Below, in pieces: positions 56,885-64,000 of a stretch of 64,000 bases of DNA. Each line of letters opens with the position of its first letter. The first letter of the stretch is position 1. A program made the translations under genes and the position numbers. Source of the DNA: Nocardioides sp. HDW12B (GTDB taxonomy: Bacteria; Actinomycetota; Actinomycetes; Propionibacteriales; Nocardioidaceae); contig NZ_CP049867.1 of NCBI RefSeq assembly GCF_011299595.1, forward strand, positions 2,604,001 through 2,668,000. Direction: 5' to 3'. The notes under the pieces were generated by a model. That model made no database searches and was not told the origin of the DNA. It saw nothing but the letters and a program-made list of their open reading frames with translations.

Positions 56885-58492
56885 GTGACCAGAGCCACGC
56901 GCCGCCTGCTGCGTCGGCTTCCCACCACGGCGCTGTCCCGCCGGCTCAGCAACCCGCCGGACTGGTTCCGCCACCTCGCCGCCCAGTGGCAGGTGCGCGC
57001 GGCCCTCGGTGCGGGCCTCAGCCTGTCGAACGCCATCGGCATCGCGGTCGTCTACCTGCTCAGCATCCTCGTCATCCCGATGCCCGAGGCGGACCGGGAC
57101 TTCCTCCTCGAGCTGTCCAACATCCTGCTCGCGGCGGCGTACGTCGTGGTCTTCGGCTCGATCGGCACCTTCCAGGCCTGGCGGGTGCTGCACCCGGTCG
57201 TGATCATGCTGCGCCCCGGCGACGAGCCCAGCGACCAGGACCGCCGCGACGTGCTGGCCGCACCGCGGCGGATCTTCCTGTTCCAGGGGCTCCTCTGGGG
57301 TGTCGCGTCGGTGCTGATCCTGCTGCAGTTCACGCGCTACTCCTTCGACTTGGCCTTCTCGATCTTCCTGGTCGTGGCGCTGGCCGGGTGGACCACGACG
57401 AGCCTGACCTACCTGCTCTCCGAGCGGGCGCTGCGCCCCGTGGCGCGACGGGTGCTCCAGGGCGGCTTCCCCGAGCGCATGTGGGTGCGCAGCGTGGCGT
57501 CGCGCACGATGTTCGCCTGGGCGCTCGGCACCGGGGCGACCGTGCTCGGCATCGTCTTCACCGGGGCGATCGCGCTGATCGACCGAGGTGCCACCACCGT
57601 CCCGCAGCTGTCGGTGACCGTCATCGTGCTGGGTGGCATCGTGCTGCTCGTGGGCGGCATGTCCTCGCTGGTCGCCGCGCAGGCGAGCAGCGAGCCGATC
57701 GCCAGCCTGCGCGACGCGGTCGCCCGGGTGGAGGAGGGCGACCTCGACGTCAAGGTGCCGATCTACGACTCCACCGAGATCGGGCTGCTGCAGGCCGGCT
57801 TCAACCGGATGGTCCAGGGGCTGCGCGAGCGCGAGGAGATGCGCGACATCTTCGGGCGCCACGTCGGCACCGACGTCGCCCGGGCCGCCCTCGAGGGCGG
57901 GGCCAAGCTCGGCGGCGAGGTCCGCGAGGTGGCGGTGCTCTTCGTCGACATCGTGGGCTCGACCGGGCTGGCGGAGAACGAGGACCCCGAGCAGGTCGTC
58001 GGCCTGCTCAACCGCTTCTTCGAGGTCGTCATCGACGTCGTCCACGAGCACGACGGGTGGATCAACAAGTTCGCCGGCGACGCGGCGCTGGCCATCTGGG
58101 GCGCCCCGTCCGGCCAGGACGACCAGAGCACGTCGGCGCTGCGGGCGGCGCGGGTGCTCACCACGCGGCTGGTCGAGGAGATCCCCGAGCTGAGCGCCGG
58201 CATCGGGGTCTCGTGCGGGCGGGTGCTGGCGGGCAACGTGGGTGCGGCCGAGCGCTTCGAGTACACCGTCATCGGCGATCCCGTGAACGAGGCCGCGCGG
58301 CTCACCGACGAGGCCAAGAAGGTGTCCTCGCTGGTGGTGGCCAACCAGCAGCTGGTGCTCGACGCCGCCGACGACGAGGCGCGGCACTGGTGCGAGCTCG
58401 ACCCCCTGAAGCTGCGCGGTCGCAGCCAGGAGACCCGTGTCGCCACGGTCAAGGACGTCCCGCACGCCGACGAGGACGACTGCGACTCCTGA
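56885..58492 (+). CDS. Membrane-bound class III adenylate/guanylate cyclase
   Basis: A 535-residue protein: six TM segments (residues 45-250), a HAMP domain (about 260-310, [15 protein letters not shown]) and a class III cyclase domain (about 335-515). Metal Asp residues are in [14 protein letters not shown] and [14 protein letters not shown], the substrate Lys in WINKFAGD, Asp in [14 protein letters not shown], and the transition-state Asn/Arg in the latter. All key residues are present so it should be active, probably making cAMP. GTG 56885; divergent from ilvD by 66 bp. Confidence 0.92.
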   Translation: MTRATRRLLRRLPTTALSRRLSNPPDWFRHLAAQWQVRAALGAGLSLSNAIGIAVVYLLSILVIPMPEADRDFLLELSNILLAAAYVVVFGSIGTFQAWRVLHPVVIMLRPGDEPSDQDRRDVLAAPRRIFLFQGLLWGVASVLILLQFTRYSFDLAFSIFLVVALAGWTTTSLTYLLSERALRPVARRVLQGGFPERMWVRSVASRTMFAWALGTGATVLGIVFTGAIALIDRGATTVPQLSVTVIVLGGIVLLVGGMSSLVAAQASSEPIASLRDAVARVEEGDLDVKVPIYDSTEIGLLQAGFNRMVQGLREREEMRDIFGRHVGTDVARAALEGGAKLGGEVREVAVLFVDIVGSTGLAENEDPEQVVGLLNRFFEVVIDVVHEHDGWINKFAGDAALAIWGAPSGQDDQSTSALRAARVLTTRLVEEIPELSAGIGVSCGRVLAGNVGAAERFEYTVIGDPVNEAARLTDEAKKVSSLVVANQQLVLDAADDEARHWCELDPLKLRGRSQETRVATVKDVPHADEDDCDS

Positions 58493-58493
58493 C

Positions 58494-59594
58494 TCAGAGG
58501 GTGGCGGCCCGCACGCACAGCACGTCGGGCAGGTGCTCGGCGACCGACACCCACGACTCCCCCTCGTCGGGGCTCGCGTAGACGCTGCCGTCGCGACTGC
58601 CGAGGTAGACCCCGGCGGGCTCGCCGTCGTCGACGCACATCGCGTCGCGCATCACCCCGGCGAAGAAGCCGCGGTCCGGCAGGCCTCCGCCCGCGCCGCT
58701 CCCCTGCTCGGTCCAGGTCGAGCCCCGGTCGGTGGAGCGCCAGACGCGGCAGGCACGGTCGGGTGGGAAGCGGCGGTAGGAGCTCTCGAGCGGGAAGACC
58801 CAGAGCGTGCCGTCCAGGCGCGGGTGGGTGACGACGGGGAAGCCGAACTCCGCCGGCAGCCCGTCGGCGATCGAGGTCCAGCTGTCGCCGGCGTCGTCGC
58901 TGCGGTAGACGCCCCCGTGGTTCTGCGCGTAAAGCACCTCGTGGGCGTTGGCCGAGCGCGCGACCTTGTGCACGCACTGGCCGAACTCGGGGTAGCTGAC
59001 CTCGTCGGGCATGAACTCGGCCTTGATGCCGCGGTTGGCCGGCTCCCAGGAGGTGCCGCCGTCGGCGGTGCGGTAGACACCGCCGGTGGACATCGCCACC
59101 GTGACGCGGTCGGGGTCGGTGGGGTGCGGCAGCAGGGTGTGGATCGCCTGCCCGCCGCCGCCCGGGTGCCACTCGGGCCGGTGCGGGTGGTCCCAGAGAC
59201 CGCGGACCAGCTCGAAGGTCTCGCCCCGGTCGGTGGAGCGGAACAGCGCGCTCGGCTCCGTCCCGGCGTACACGACGTCGGGCTCGACGGCCGAGAGACC
59301 GAGGCCCCACACCGCCTCCACGGCCTCGCCGACGTCGGCGGGGAAGGTCACGCCGCCGGTCGGCGCGGCCGACCAGGTGGCACCCAGGTCGTCGGAGTGC
59401 TGCACCTGCGGGCCGATGTGCCAGTGCCGGCTGGCCATGAGCAGCCGCGGGGTCTCCTGCCGGGTGTCGACCGCGACGGCGTGGACCTCGCCCATCACGT
59501 CGTCGGGCCCGGTGACGTCCCAGCTGCGCCGGTCGTCGCTGCGGGCGATCCACAGGCCCTTGCGGGTCCCGATCATGAGCAGGGTCTCGGCCAT
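58494..59594 (-). CDS. BNR/sortilin-type beta-propeller protein
   Basis: A 366-residue cytoplasmic or secreted beta-propeller with several Asp-box/BNR repeats: [60 protein letters not shown]. Similar proteins are called exo-alpha-sialidase or glycosyl hydrolase by fold, but no sialidase Arg triad or FRIP motif is visible. No signal peptide. ATG 59594 follows AGGAGGAGACGACG. Convergent with the cyclase (1-bp gap). Confidence 0.85.
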   Translation of the reverse strand: MAETLLMIGTRKGLWIARSDDRRSWDVTGPDDVMGEVHAVAVDTRQETPRLLMASRHWHIGPQVQHSDDLGATWSAAPTGGVTFPADVGEAVEAVWGLGLSAVEPDVVYAGTEPSALFRSTDRGETFELVRGLWDHPHRPEWHPGGGGQAIHTLLPHPTDPDRVTVAMSTGGVYRTADGGTSWEPANRGIKAEFMPDEVSYPEFGQCVHKVARSANAHEVLYAQNHGGVYRSDDAGDSWTSIADGLPAEFGFPVVTHPRLDGTLWVFPLESSYRRFPPDRACRVWRSTDRGSTWTEQGSGAGGGLPDRGFFAGVMRDAMCVDDGEPAGVYLGSRDGSVYASPDEGESWVSVAEHLPDVLCVRAATL

Positions 59595-59790
59595 CGTCGT
59601 CTCCTCCTGTGCGCCGGCGCCTGCTGGCCACCTTTCCACGTCGCGGCCGTCACGCCCACCCCCTCGGCCCGGCCGGCTCCGGGCCAGTTCACGCAGATGT
59701 CACACCGCGTTGACCCTCGGGAATCGTCGGCTCACTAGCGTCCTCGGTGACGGTCCCGACCGCCCTCACCGGACCATCCAGGAGCCCCTC

Positions 59791-60072
59791 ATGACCTCAT
59801 CCCTCACCGCCCCCTGGGTCGCGCGAGCGCGCCGACCGCTCGGCCTCGTCCGGGCTGTCACCCGGTGGCCGGTCGACAGCCAGCTCAACGCCCGGCGCAA
59901 CGCGCTGGTGGCCTCCACCCAGCTGACGGCCCGCTCCCACGAGCGCCAGCAGGTCGAGGACTTCCTCGACCTCCACACCCGTCGGTGGCAGGCCCGGCGG
60001 GTGCCGCGCATCGGACCGGCCGAGCTGCCGGGCCCGGCCGCCGACGTCGCCCCGCTGCGCGCCGCCCTGTGA
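59791..60072 (+). CDS. Small basic protein of unknown function
   Basis: A 93-residue protein, Arg-rich (WVARARRPLGLVRAVTRWP, then HTRRWQARRVPR), without signal or TM segments. ATG 59791 follows CCAGGAG, and upstream TTGACC (59710-59715) and CACTAG (59733-59738) lie 17 bp apart, giving a plausible strong promoter and a roughly 45-nt UTR. I do not recognise a family. It stands alone, followed by the hydrolase gene 120 nt later. Confidence 0.6.
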   Translation: MTSSLTAPWVARARRPLGLVRAVTRWPVDSQLNARRNALVASTQLTARSHERQQVEDFLDLHTRRWQARRVPRIGPAELPGPAADVAPLRAAL

Positions 60073-60192
60073 ACCGGCCGGGCCCGGCCGGACCCGGCCG
60101 CGCTCGGTCGCGCACCGGTCGCGCACTGACAACCCGCGTGATCTCTCGCACCAATCACTGAGGAACCGGGTCGGTTCGGGCACACTCGGGGC

Positions 60193-61173
60193 ATGTCCTC
60201 GTCGACCTCCTCGCCGCGCGCGGGTGCGCGCACCACCGGTTCGGATCAGCCGTCCTCCACCACGCTCGGTGACCGGACGCGTCGGCTGCGCGAGTTCCGC
60301 TCCGTCCGCTTCCACTCGGTCACCAGCGCCGACGGCACCGTGGTCGAGGCCTGGACCAACGCCGTCGAGGACGGCCCCACCGTGCTGCTGTGCAACGGGC
60401 TCGGCACGAACCCCTACGCCTGGCCCGCATTGCTCGACCCGGCGTGCGGCATCCGCGTCGTCTCCTGGAACCACCGCGGCGTGGGCCGCAGCGCCCGACC
60501 CGAGGACCGCACCCGCGTGGGCATGGACGCCTTCGTGGAGGACGCGCTGGCCGTGATGGACGCCTTCGACCTGGACCGCTGCGTCGTGGCCGGCTGGTCC
60601 ATCGGCGTCAACACCGCCTTCGAGCTGGCGCTGCGCCACCCCGAGCGGGTCTCCGGACTCTTCGCCGTTGCCGGCGTCCCCGGCGCCACCTTCGCCTCGA
60701 TGGGCGCCCCGCTCTTCATCCCCCGGCCGTTCCGCAAGCCGCTGACCGTCAACGTCGCCCGCGCGATGAAGCTGGCCGCCCCCGTCCTCACCCCGGTCGC
60801 GCGCCGCATCCCGATGGGTCCGGTCAGCACGACCGTGCTGCGGTTCAGCGGCTTCATGTTCCCCTCGGCACGGCCCACGGAGGTGCGCCGGGCGGTCCGC
60901 GAGTTCCTCACCACCCCGATCGACTGGTACATGCACCTCGCGCTGCACGCCTCGCGCCACGGCCGGGTCTCGCTGTCCGGGGTCTCGGTGCCGGCGGTGT
61001 TCGTGGCGGGCAAGTACGACGTGCTGGCCGACACCCGTGACATGCGCACGGCGGCCGACCGCATCGACGGGGCGACGTACCGCGAGCTGCTGGGCACCCA
61101 CTTCCTGCCGCTCGAGCGGCCGGCGACCGTGGTGCAGATGCTGCGCGACCTGCTCGAGGCCGTCGACGACTGA
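60193..61173 (+). CDS. Alpha/beta hydrolase
   Basis: A 326-residue protein with a canonical alpha/beta hydrolase fold: the oxyanion region LLCNGLGTNPYAWPALL, the nucleophile elbow VVAGWSIGVNTAFE (Ser), an acid in VFVAGKYDVLAD and the His in LLGTHFLPLERP. A 30-residue Ser/Thr-rich N terminus precedes. The substrate is unknown; the shape fits lipases or lactonases of the proline iminopeptidase/chloroperoxidase group. ATG 60193. Confidence 0.88.
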   Translation: MSSSTSSPRAGARTTGSDQPSSTTLGDRTRRLREFRSVRFHSVTSADGTVVEAWTNAVEDGPTVLLCNGLGTNPYAWPALLDPACGIRVVSWNHRGVGRSARPEDRTRVGMDAFVEDALAVMDAFDLDRCVVAGWSIGVNTAFELALRHPERVSGLFAVAGVPGATFASMGAPLFIPRPFRKPLTVNVARAMKLAAPVLTPVARRIPMGPVSTTVLRFSGFMFPSARPTEVRRAVREFLTTPIDWYMHLALHASRHGRVSLSGVSVPAVFVAGKYDVLADTRDMRTAADRIDGATYRELLGTHFLPLERPATVVQMLRDLLEAVDD

Positions 61174-61198
61174 CCCACGGCACGTTTCCGCGCCTGCC

Positions 61199-61210
61199 TA
61201 CGCTGGCCGC
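61199..61210 (+). promoter_or_regulatory. Leaderless-type -10 element before the GDL-family lipoprotein
   Basis: TACGCT at 61199-61204, then GGCCGC and ATG 61211, the same six-base spacer as at 5776-5781. Confidence 0.55.
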
Positions 61211-62374
61211 ATGCGACTGCGCGCCGCCCTCACGCTCCTGCTGGCCCTGCCCCTCGTCGCGTGCGGTGGCGCCGAGGAGCCAACGGGCGACCCGAACGCC
61301 CTGGGGACACCGTCGGAGTCGCCGCAGCCGAGCACCCGGACGGCCCGGCCCGCTCCGGACGAGACCGACGGCGGCGGTCGCTCACCCTCCGGTGACCCGG
61401 CCGACCTCGAGCCGCGCGTGGTCCGGACGGTGGCCGAGGGCCTCCAGGCCCCCTGGGGCATCGTCTTCCTGCCCGACGGCTCGGCGCTGGTCAGCGAGCG
61501 TGACACCACGCGCGTCGTCGCGGTCTCCCCGTCGGGCCGCGTCCGGCCGGTGGGCACCGTCGACGAGGCGGCCCCGCAGGGAGAGGCCGGTCTGCTGGGA
61601 CTGGCCGCCAGCCCGACGTACGACGAGGACGGGCTGGTCTTCGCCTACGTCTCGACCGCCGACGACAACCGGGTCGTGACGATGACCTACGACGGCCGCG
61701 AGCTGGGCGAGCCCGATCCGGTCCTCACCGGGATCCCCAACGGCTTCATCCACGACGGCGGACGGCTGCTGTTCGACGACGAAGGCATGCTCTTCGTCTC
61801 CACCGGCGAGATCGGCGAGCCCGAGCTCGCCCAGGACCCCGACTCGCTCGGCGGCAAGATCCTGCGCATCACCCCCGACGGCGATCCTGCTCCCGGCAAC
61901 CCGGTGCCGGGGTCACCGGTGTGGACCCTGGGCCACCGCAACGTGCAGGGCCTCGCCCTCGACGACCGCGACCGGCTGTGGGCCACCGAGTTCGGCCAGC
62001 AGACCTGGGACGAGCTGAACCGCATCGAGAGGGCGCGCAACTACGGGTGGCCCGTGGTCGAGGGGTCGGGCGAGCAGGACGAGTACCGCAACCCCTTCGT
62101 CGAGTGGTCGACCGCCGAGGCCTCCCCCTCGGGGCTGGCCTTCCTCGAGGGCTCGCTGTGGGCCGGCGCGCTGCGCGGCGAGCGGCTCTGGCAGGTCCCG
62201 GTGACCGGTGACGGCGTCGGCGAGCCGCGCGGCTGGTTCGTCGGCGACTACGGCCGGATCCGCACCGTCGCGGTCTCCCCCCAGGGCACCCTTTGGGTCA
62301 CCACCAGCAACCGCGACGGCCGCGGCGAGCCGCAGCCCGGCGACGACCGCATCCTCGAGCTCGACCTCCGCTGA
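61211..62374 (+). CDS. PQQ-dependent sugar dehydrogenase-like lipoprotein
   Basis: A 387-residue exported lipoprotein: signal peptide MRLRAALTLLLALPL with lipobox LVACG, a Thr/Ser/Pro/Asp-rich linker to about residue 70, then a six-bladed glucose/sorbosone dehydrogenase propeller (LQAPWGIVFLPDGSALVSER, FIHDGGRLLFDDEGMLFVSTG, LGGKILRITPDG, WTLGHRNVQGLAL, NYGWPVVEG). The HxxxxxQGL element and the blade pattern match soluble quinoprotein aldose dehydrogenases. Whether PQQ is made is unknown. ATG 61211, probably leaderless. Confidence 0.88.
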   Translation: MRLRAALTLLLALPLVACGGAEEPTGDPNALGTPSESPQPSTRTARPAPDETDGGGRSPSGDPADLEPRVVRTVAEGLQAPWGIVFLPDGSALVSERDTTRVVAVSPSGRVRPVGTVDEAAPQGEAGLLGLAASPTYDEDGLVFAYVSTADDNRVVTMTYDGRELGEPDPVLTGIPNGFIHDGGRLLFDDEGMLFVSTGEIGEPELAQDPDSLGGKILRITPDGDPAPGNPVPGSPVWTLGHRNVQGLALDDRDRLWATEFGQQTWDELNRIERARNYGWPVVEGSGEQDEYRNPFVEWSTAEASPSGLAFLEGSLWAGALRGERLWQVPVTGDGVGEPRGWFVGDYGRIRTVAVSPQGTLWVTTSNRDGRGEPQPGDDRILELDLR

Positions 62375-62378
62375 GGGG

Positions 62379-62445
62379 GCGCCGGTTTCACTAGGTACCT
62401 AGTGAAACCGGCGCTTCCCGAACGATGTTTCGCTCGGGAAGCGCC
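62379..62445. repeat. Palindromic repeat family, copy 2 (inverted order)
   Basis: A perfect 36-bp palindrome (62379-62414, centred on AGGTACCT) is followed by an imperfect palindrome of the GCTTCCCGAGCGA type (62411-62445), with a further partial half-site up to about 62462. It starts 4 nt after the stop of the GDL-family gene. Between this copy and copy 3 (62446-62686) I see no gene. Confidence 0.93.
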
Positions 62446-62686
62446 AACATCGCTCGGGAAGCACGGCTTCCGAGGGCGGGTACGCCGTCGAGCCGCCTGA
62501 CCACGTCGGCCGGACGGAAGCTCGCTTCGATGTGCCCCCGGAACAGGGCCGAATTAAGTCCGGGACGGAGGGGTCCCTCCTCCGCCAGTGTGACGCTTGC
62601 GCGGCGTACTCCCGCGCGCAGCTCGGGTGGAGGGCCCGGCCCGGCCGGGGTGCGTCCTGGTCGAAGGTACGACGTGCTTCCCGCAC

Positions 62687-62754
62687 GAAACCGGCGCTTC
62701 CCGAGCGATGCTTCGCTCGGGAAGCGCCGGTTTCACTAGGTACCTGGTGAAACC
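62687..62754. repeat. Palindromic repeat family, copy 3
   Basis: A 48-bp palindrome (62687-62734) with only a central mismatch, followed by CACTAGGTACCTGGTG ending in AAACC at 62754. Sequence and order match copy 1. It lies 13 nt from the gatB stop. Confidence 0.95.
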
Positions 62755-62767
62755 GACAGGGGCCCGT

Positions 62768-64000
62768 TCAGGTCAGGCGGGAGAGGATGAGCTCGCGCAC
62801 CTTGGCGGCGTCGGCCTGGCCACGCATCTCCTTCATGACCGCGCCGATAAGGGCACCGGCGGCGGCGACCTTGCCGTCACGGATCTTGTCGGCGACGCCG
62901 GGGTTGGCCTCGATCGCGCGGTCGACCGCCTCGGTGAGGGCGCCGTCGTCGGAGACGATCGCCAGCCCGCGGCCGGCCACCACCTCGTCGGGCGTGCCCT
63001 CGCCGGCGAGCACACCGTCGAAGACCTGACGCGCGAGCTTGTCGTTGAGCGAGCCGTCGTCGACCAGCGCCTGGATGCGCGCCACGTCGGCCGGCGTGAT
63101 CGCCAGCTCGGCCAGCTCCACCTCCGCCTCGTTGGCGCGACGGGCCAGCTCGGAGAGCCACCACTTGCGGGCCGCGGCCGGGGTGGCCCCGGCGTCGATG
63201 GTCGCGGCCACGAGGTCCATGGCCCCGGCGCCGGCGGTGTCGCGCATCTCCAGGTCGGAGAAGCCCCACTCCGCCTGCAGCCGACGGCGGCGCTCCACGG
63301 GCGGCTCGGGCAGGGTCGCCCGCAGCTCCTCGACCCACGCCCGCGACGGGGCGACCGGCGCGAGGTCGGGCTCGGGGAAGTAGCGGTAGTCCTCGGCGTC
63401 GGACTTCTCGCGTCCCGGCGAGGTGGACCCGGTGTCCTCGTGGAAGTGACGCGTCTCCTGCACGACCGAGCCACCCGCGTCGAGGATGCCGGCGTGCCGT
63501 GAGATCTCGTAGCGCGCCGCCCGCTCGACCGAGCGGAACGAGTTGACGTTCTTGGTCTCGCTGCGCGTGCCCAGCGTCGAGGACCCGGTGGGCTTGAGCG
63601 ACAGGTTCACGTCGCAGCGCAGCGAGCCCTGGTCCATGCGGGCGTCGGAGACGCCGAGCGCCAGCACGAGGTCGCGCAGCTGCTGCACGTAGGCGCGCGC
63701 CACGAGCGGCGCCTTGTCGCCGGGCACCTCGATGGTCCGGGTGACGATCTCGATGAGCGGGATGCCGGCACGGTTGTAGTCGAGCAGCGAGTAGTCAGCG
63801 CCGTGGATGCGGCCGGTGGCGCCGCCCATGTGCGAGGACTTGCCGGTGTCCTCCTCCATGTGGGCCCGCTCGATCTCGATGCGGTAGGTCTCCCCCTCGA
63901 CCTCGACGTCCATGAAGCCGTCGAACGCGATCGGCTCGTCGTACTGCGAGGTCTGGAAGTTCTTCGGCATGTCCGGGTAGAAGTAGTTCTTCCGCGCGAA
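62768..64000 (-). CDS. gatB: Asp/Glu-tRNA amidotransferase subunit B, C-terminal part
   Basis: GatB is the kinase/tRNA-binding subunit of GatCAB, which converts Glu-tRNA-Gln (or Asp-tRNA-Asn) to Gln- (Asn-) tRNA. About 410 residues are visible; the N terminus is beyond the right edge. Signatures: [58 protein letters not shown] and [11 protein letters not shown], ending with the YqeY-like tail domain ([19 protein letters not shown]). Convergent with the GDL-family gene; the palindromic repeats lie between. Confidence 0.95.
   Translation of the reverse strand, partial: FARKNYFYPDMPKNFQTSQYDEPIAFDGFMDVEVEGETYRIEIERAHMEEDTGKSSHMGGATGRIHGADYSLLDYNRAGIPLIEIVTRTIEVPGDKAPLVARAYVQQLRDLVLALGVSDARMDQGSLRCDVNLSLKPTGSSTLGTRSETKNVNSFRSVERAARYEISRHAGILDAGGSVVQETRHFHEDTGSTSPGREKSDAEDYRYFPEPDLAPVAPSRAWVEELRATLPEPPVERRRRLQAEWGFSDLEMRDTAGAGAMDLVAATIDAGATPAAARKWWLSELARRANEAEVELAELAITPADVARIQALVDDGSLNDKLARQVFDGVLAGEGTPDEVVAGRGLAIVSDDGALTEAVDRAIEANPGVADKIRDGKVAAAGALIGAVMKEMRGQADAAKVRELILSRLT

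Noticed and set aside
55103-58465. Single 1120-codon minus-strand ORF joining ilvD to the cyclase region
   Set aside because: The part beyond 56818 is antisense to the cyclase; IlvD has its normal length from ATG 56818.

Overview
The window is a gene-dense, very GC-rich stretch of actinobacterial chromosome. High GC, a cofC gene for F420, an HU protein with a long lysine/alanine tail, an Ada-AlkA fusion followed by ogt, GltX plus GatB with a tRNA-Gln and no GlnRS, WXG100-like proteins and many leaderless-type promoters all fit the Actinomycetota. Nocardioides or a close relative is my best guess; this is inference, not a database match. I saw no phage, integrase, transposase or CRISPR.

Layout. 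1-10.7 kb is a conserved housekeeping block: recG (cut by the window start), a DAK/FakA-like kinase, rpmB, thiL, an Lrp-type ligand-binding protein, a DUF3515 lipoprotein, ddl, a Cys/Met PLP enzyme, plsC-gpsA, cofC and hupB. 10.8-13.7 kb holds leuCD and a divergent IclR-family regulator. 13.7-15.9 kb is a four-gene cassette with 4-bp overlaps at every junction, encoding an EspC/WXG100-like protein, a larger WXG protein, a coiled-coil protein and a small membrane protein. 16-18.1 kb is ada-alkA/ogt alkylation repair, followed by tRNA-Glu(CUC) and tRNA-Gln(CUG), a CPBP protease, gltX and an FAH-family hydrolase. 22-25 kb carries small metabolic genes. 25.2-31.8 kb is a minus-strand run: a small ORF, leuB, ilvE, an MmcQ/YjbR protein, a Ser/Thr kinase and cimA. 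32.3-36.4 kb has a methyltransferase and the ATP-grasp / alpha-E / transglutaminase trio. 36.4-38.6 kb is a YczE-like protein with a divergent MocR regulator. Then come serA, a FrnE-like protein, an ABC transporter, ilvBNC, katA, a GH13 glucosidase, ilvD, a class III cyclase, and gatB (cut by the window end).

The unifying theme is branched-chain amino acid synthesis. leuC, leuD, cimA, leuB, ilvE, ilvB, ilvN, ilvC and ilvD are all present, giving nearly the whole valine/isoleucine/leucine route plus a citramalate entry to isoleucine; leuA and ilvA are not in the window. Three short leader peptides rich in Leu/Val/Ile codons precede cimA, leuB-ilvE and ilvBN. Two of them are followed by clear intrinsic terminators, which points to ribosome-mediated attenuation. 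A structured 70-bp repeat occurs at the 3' ends of cimA and ilvN. A separate palindromic repeat family sits in two convergent intergenic regions. The gltX, gatB and tRNA-Gln genes together suggest that Gln-tRNA is made by transamidation.

Long antisense and alternate-frame ORFs are common here because of codon bias and were left out. Start codons were chosen from Shine-Dalgarno sequences, gene overlaps and family N termini.
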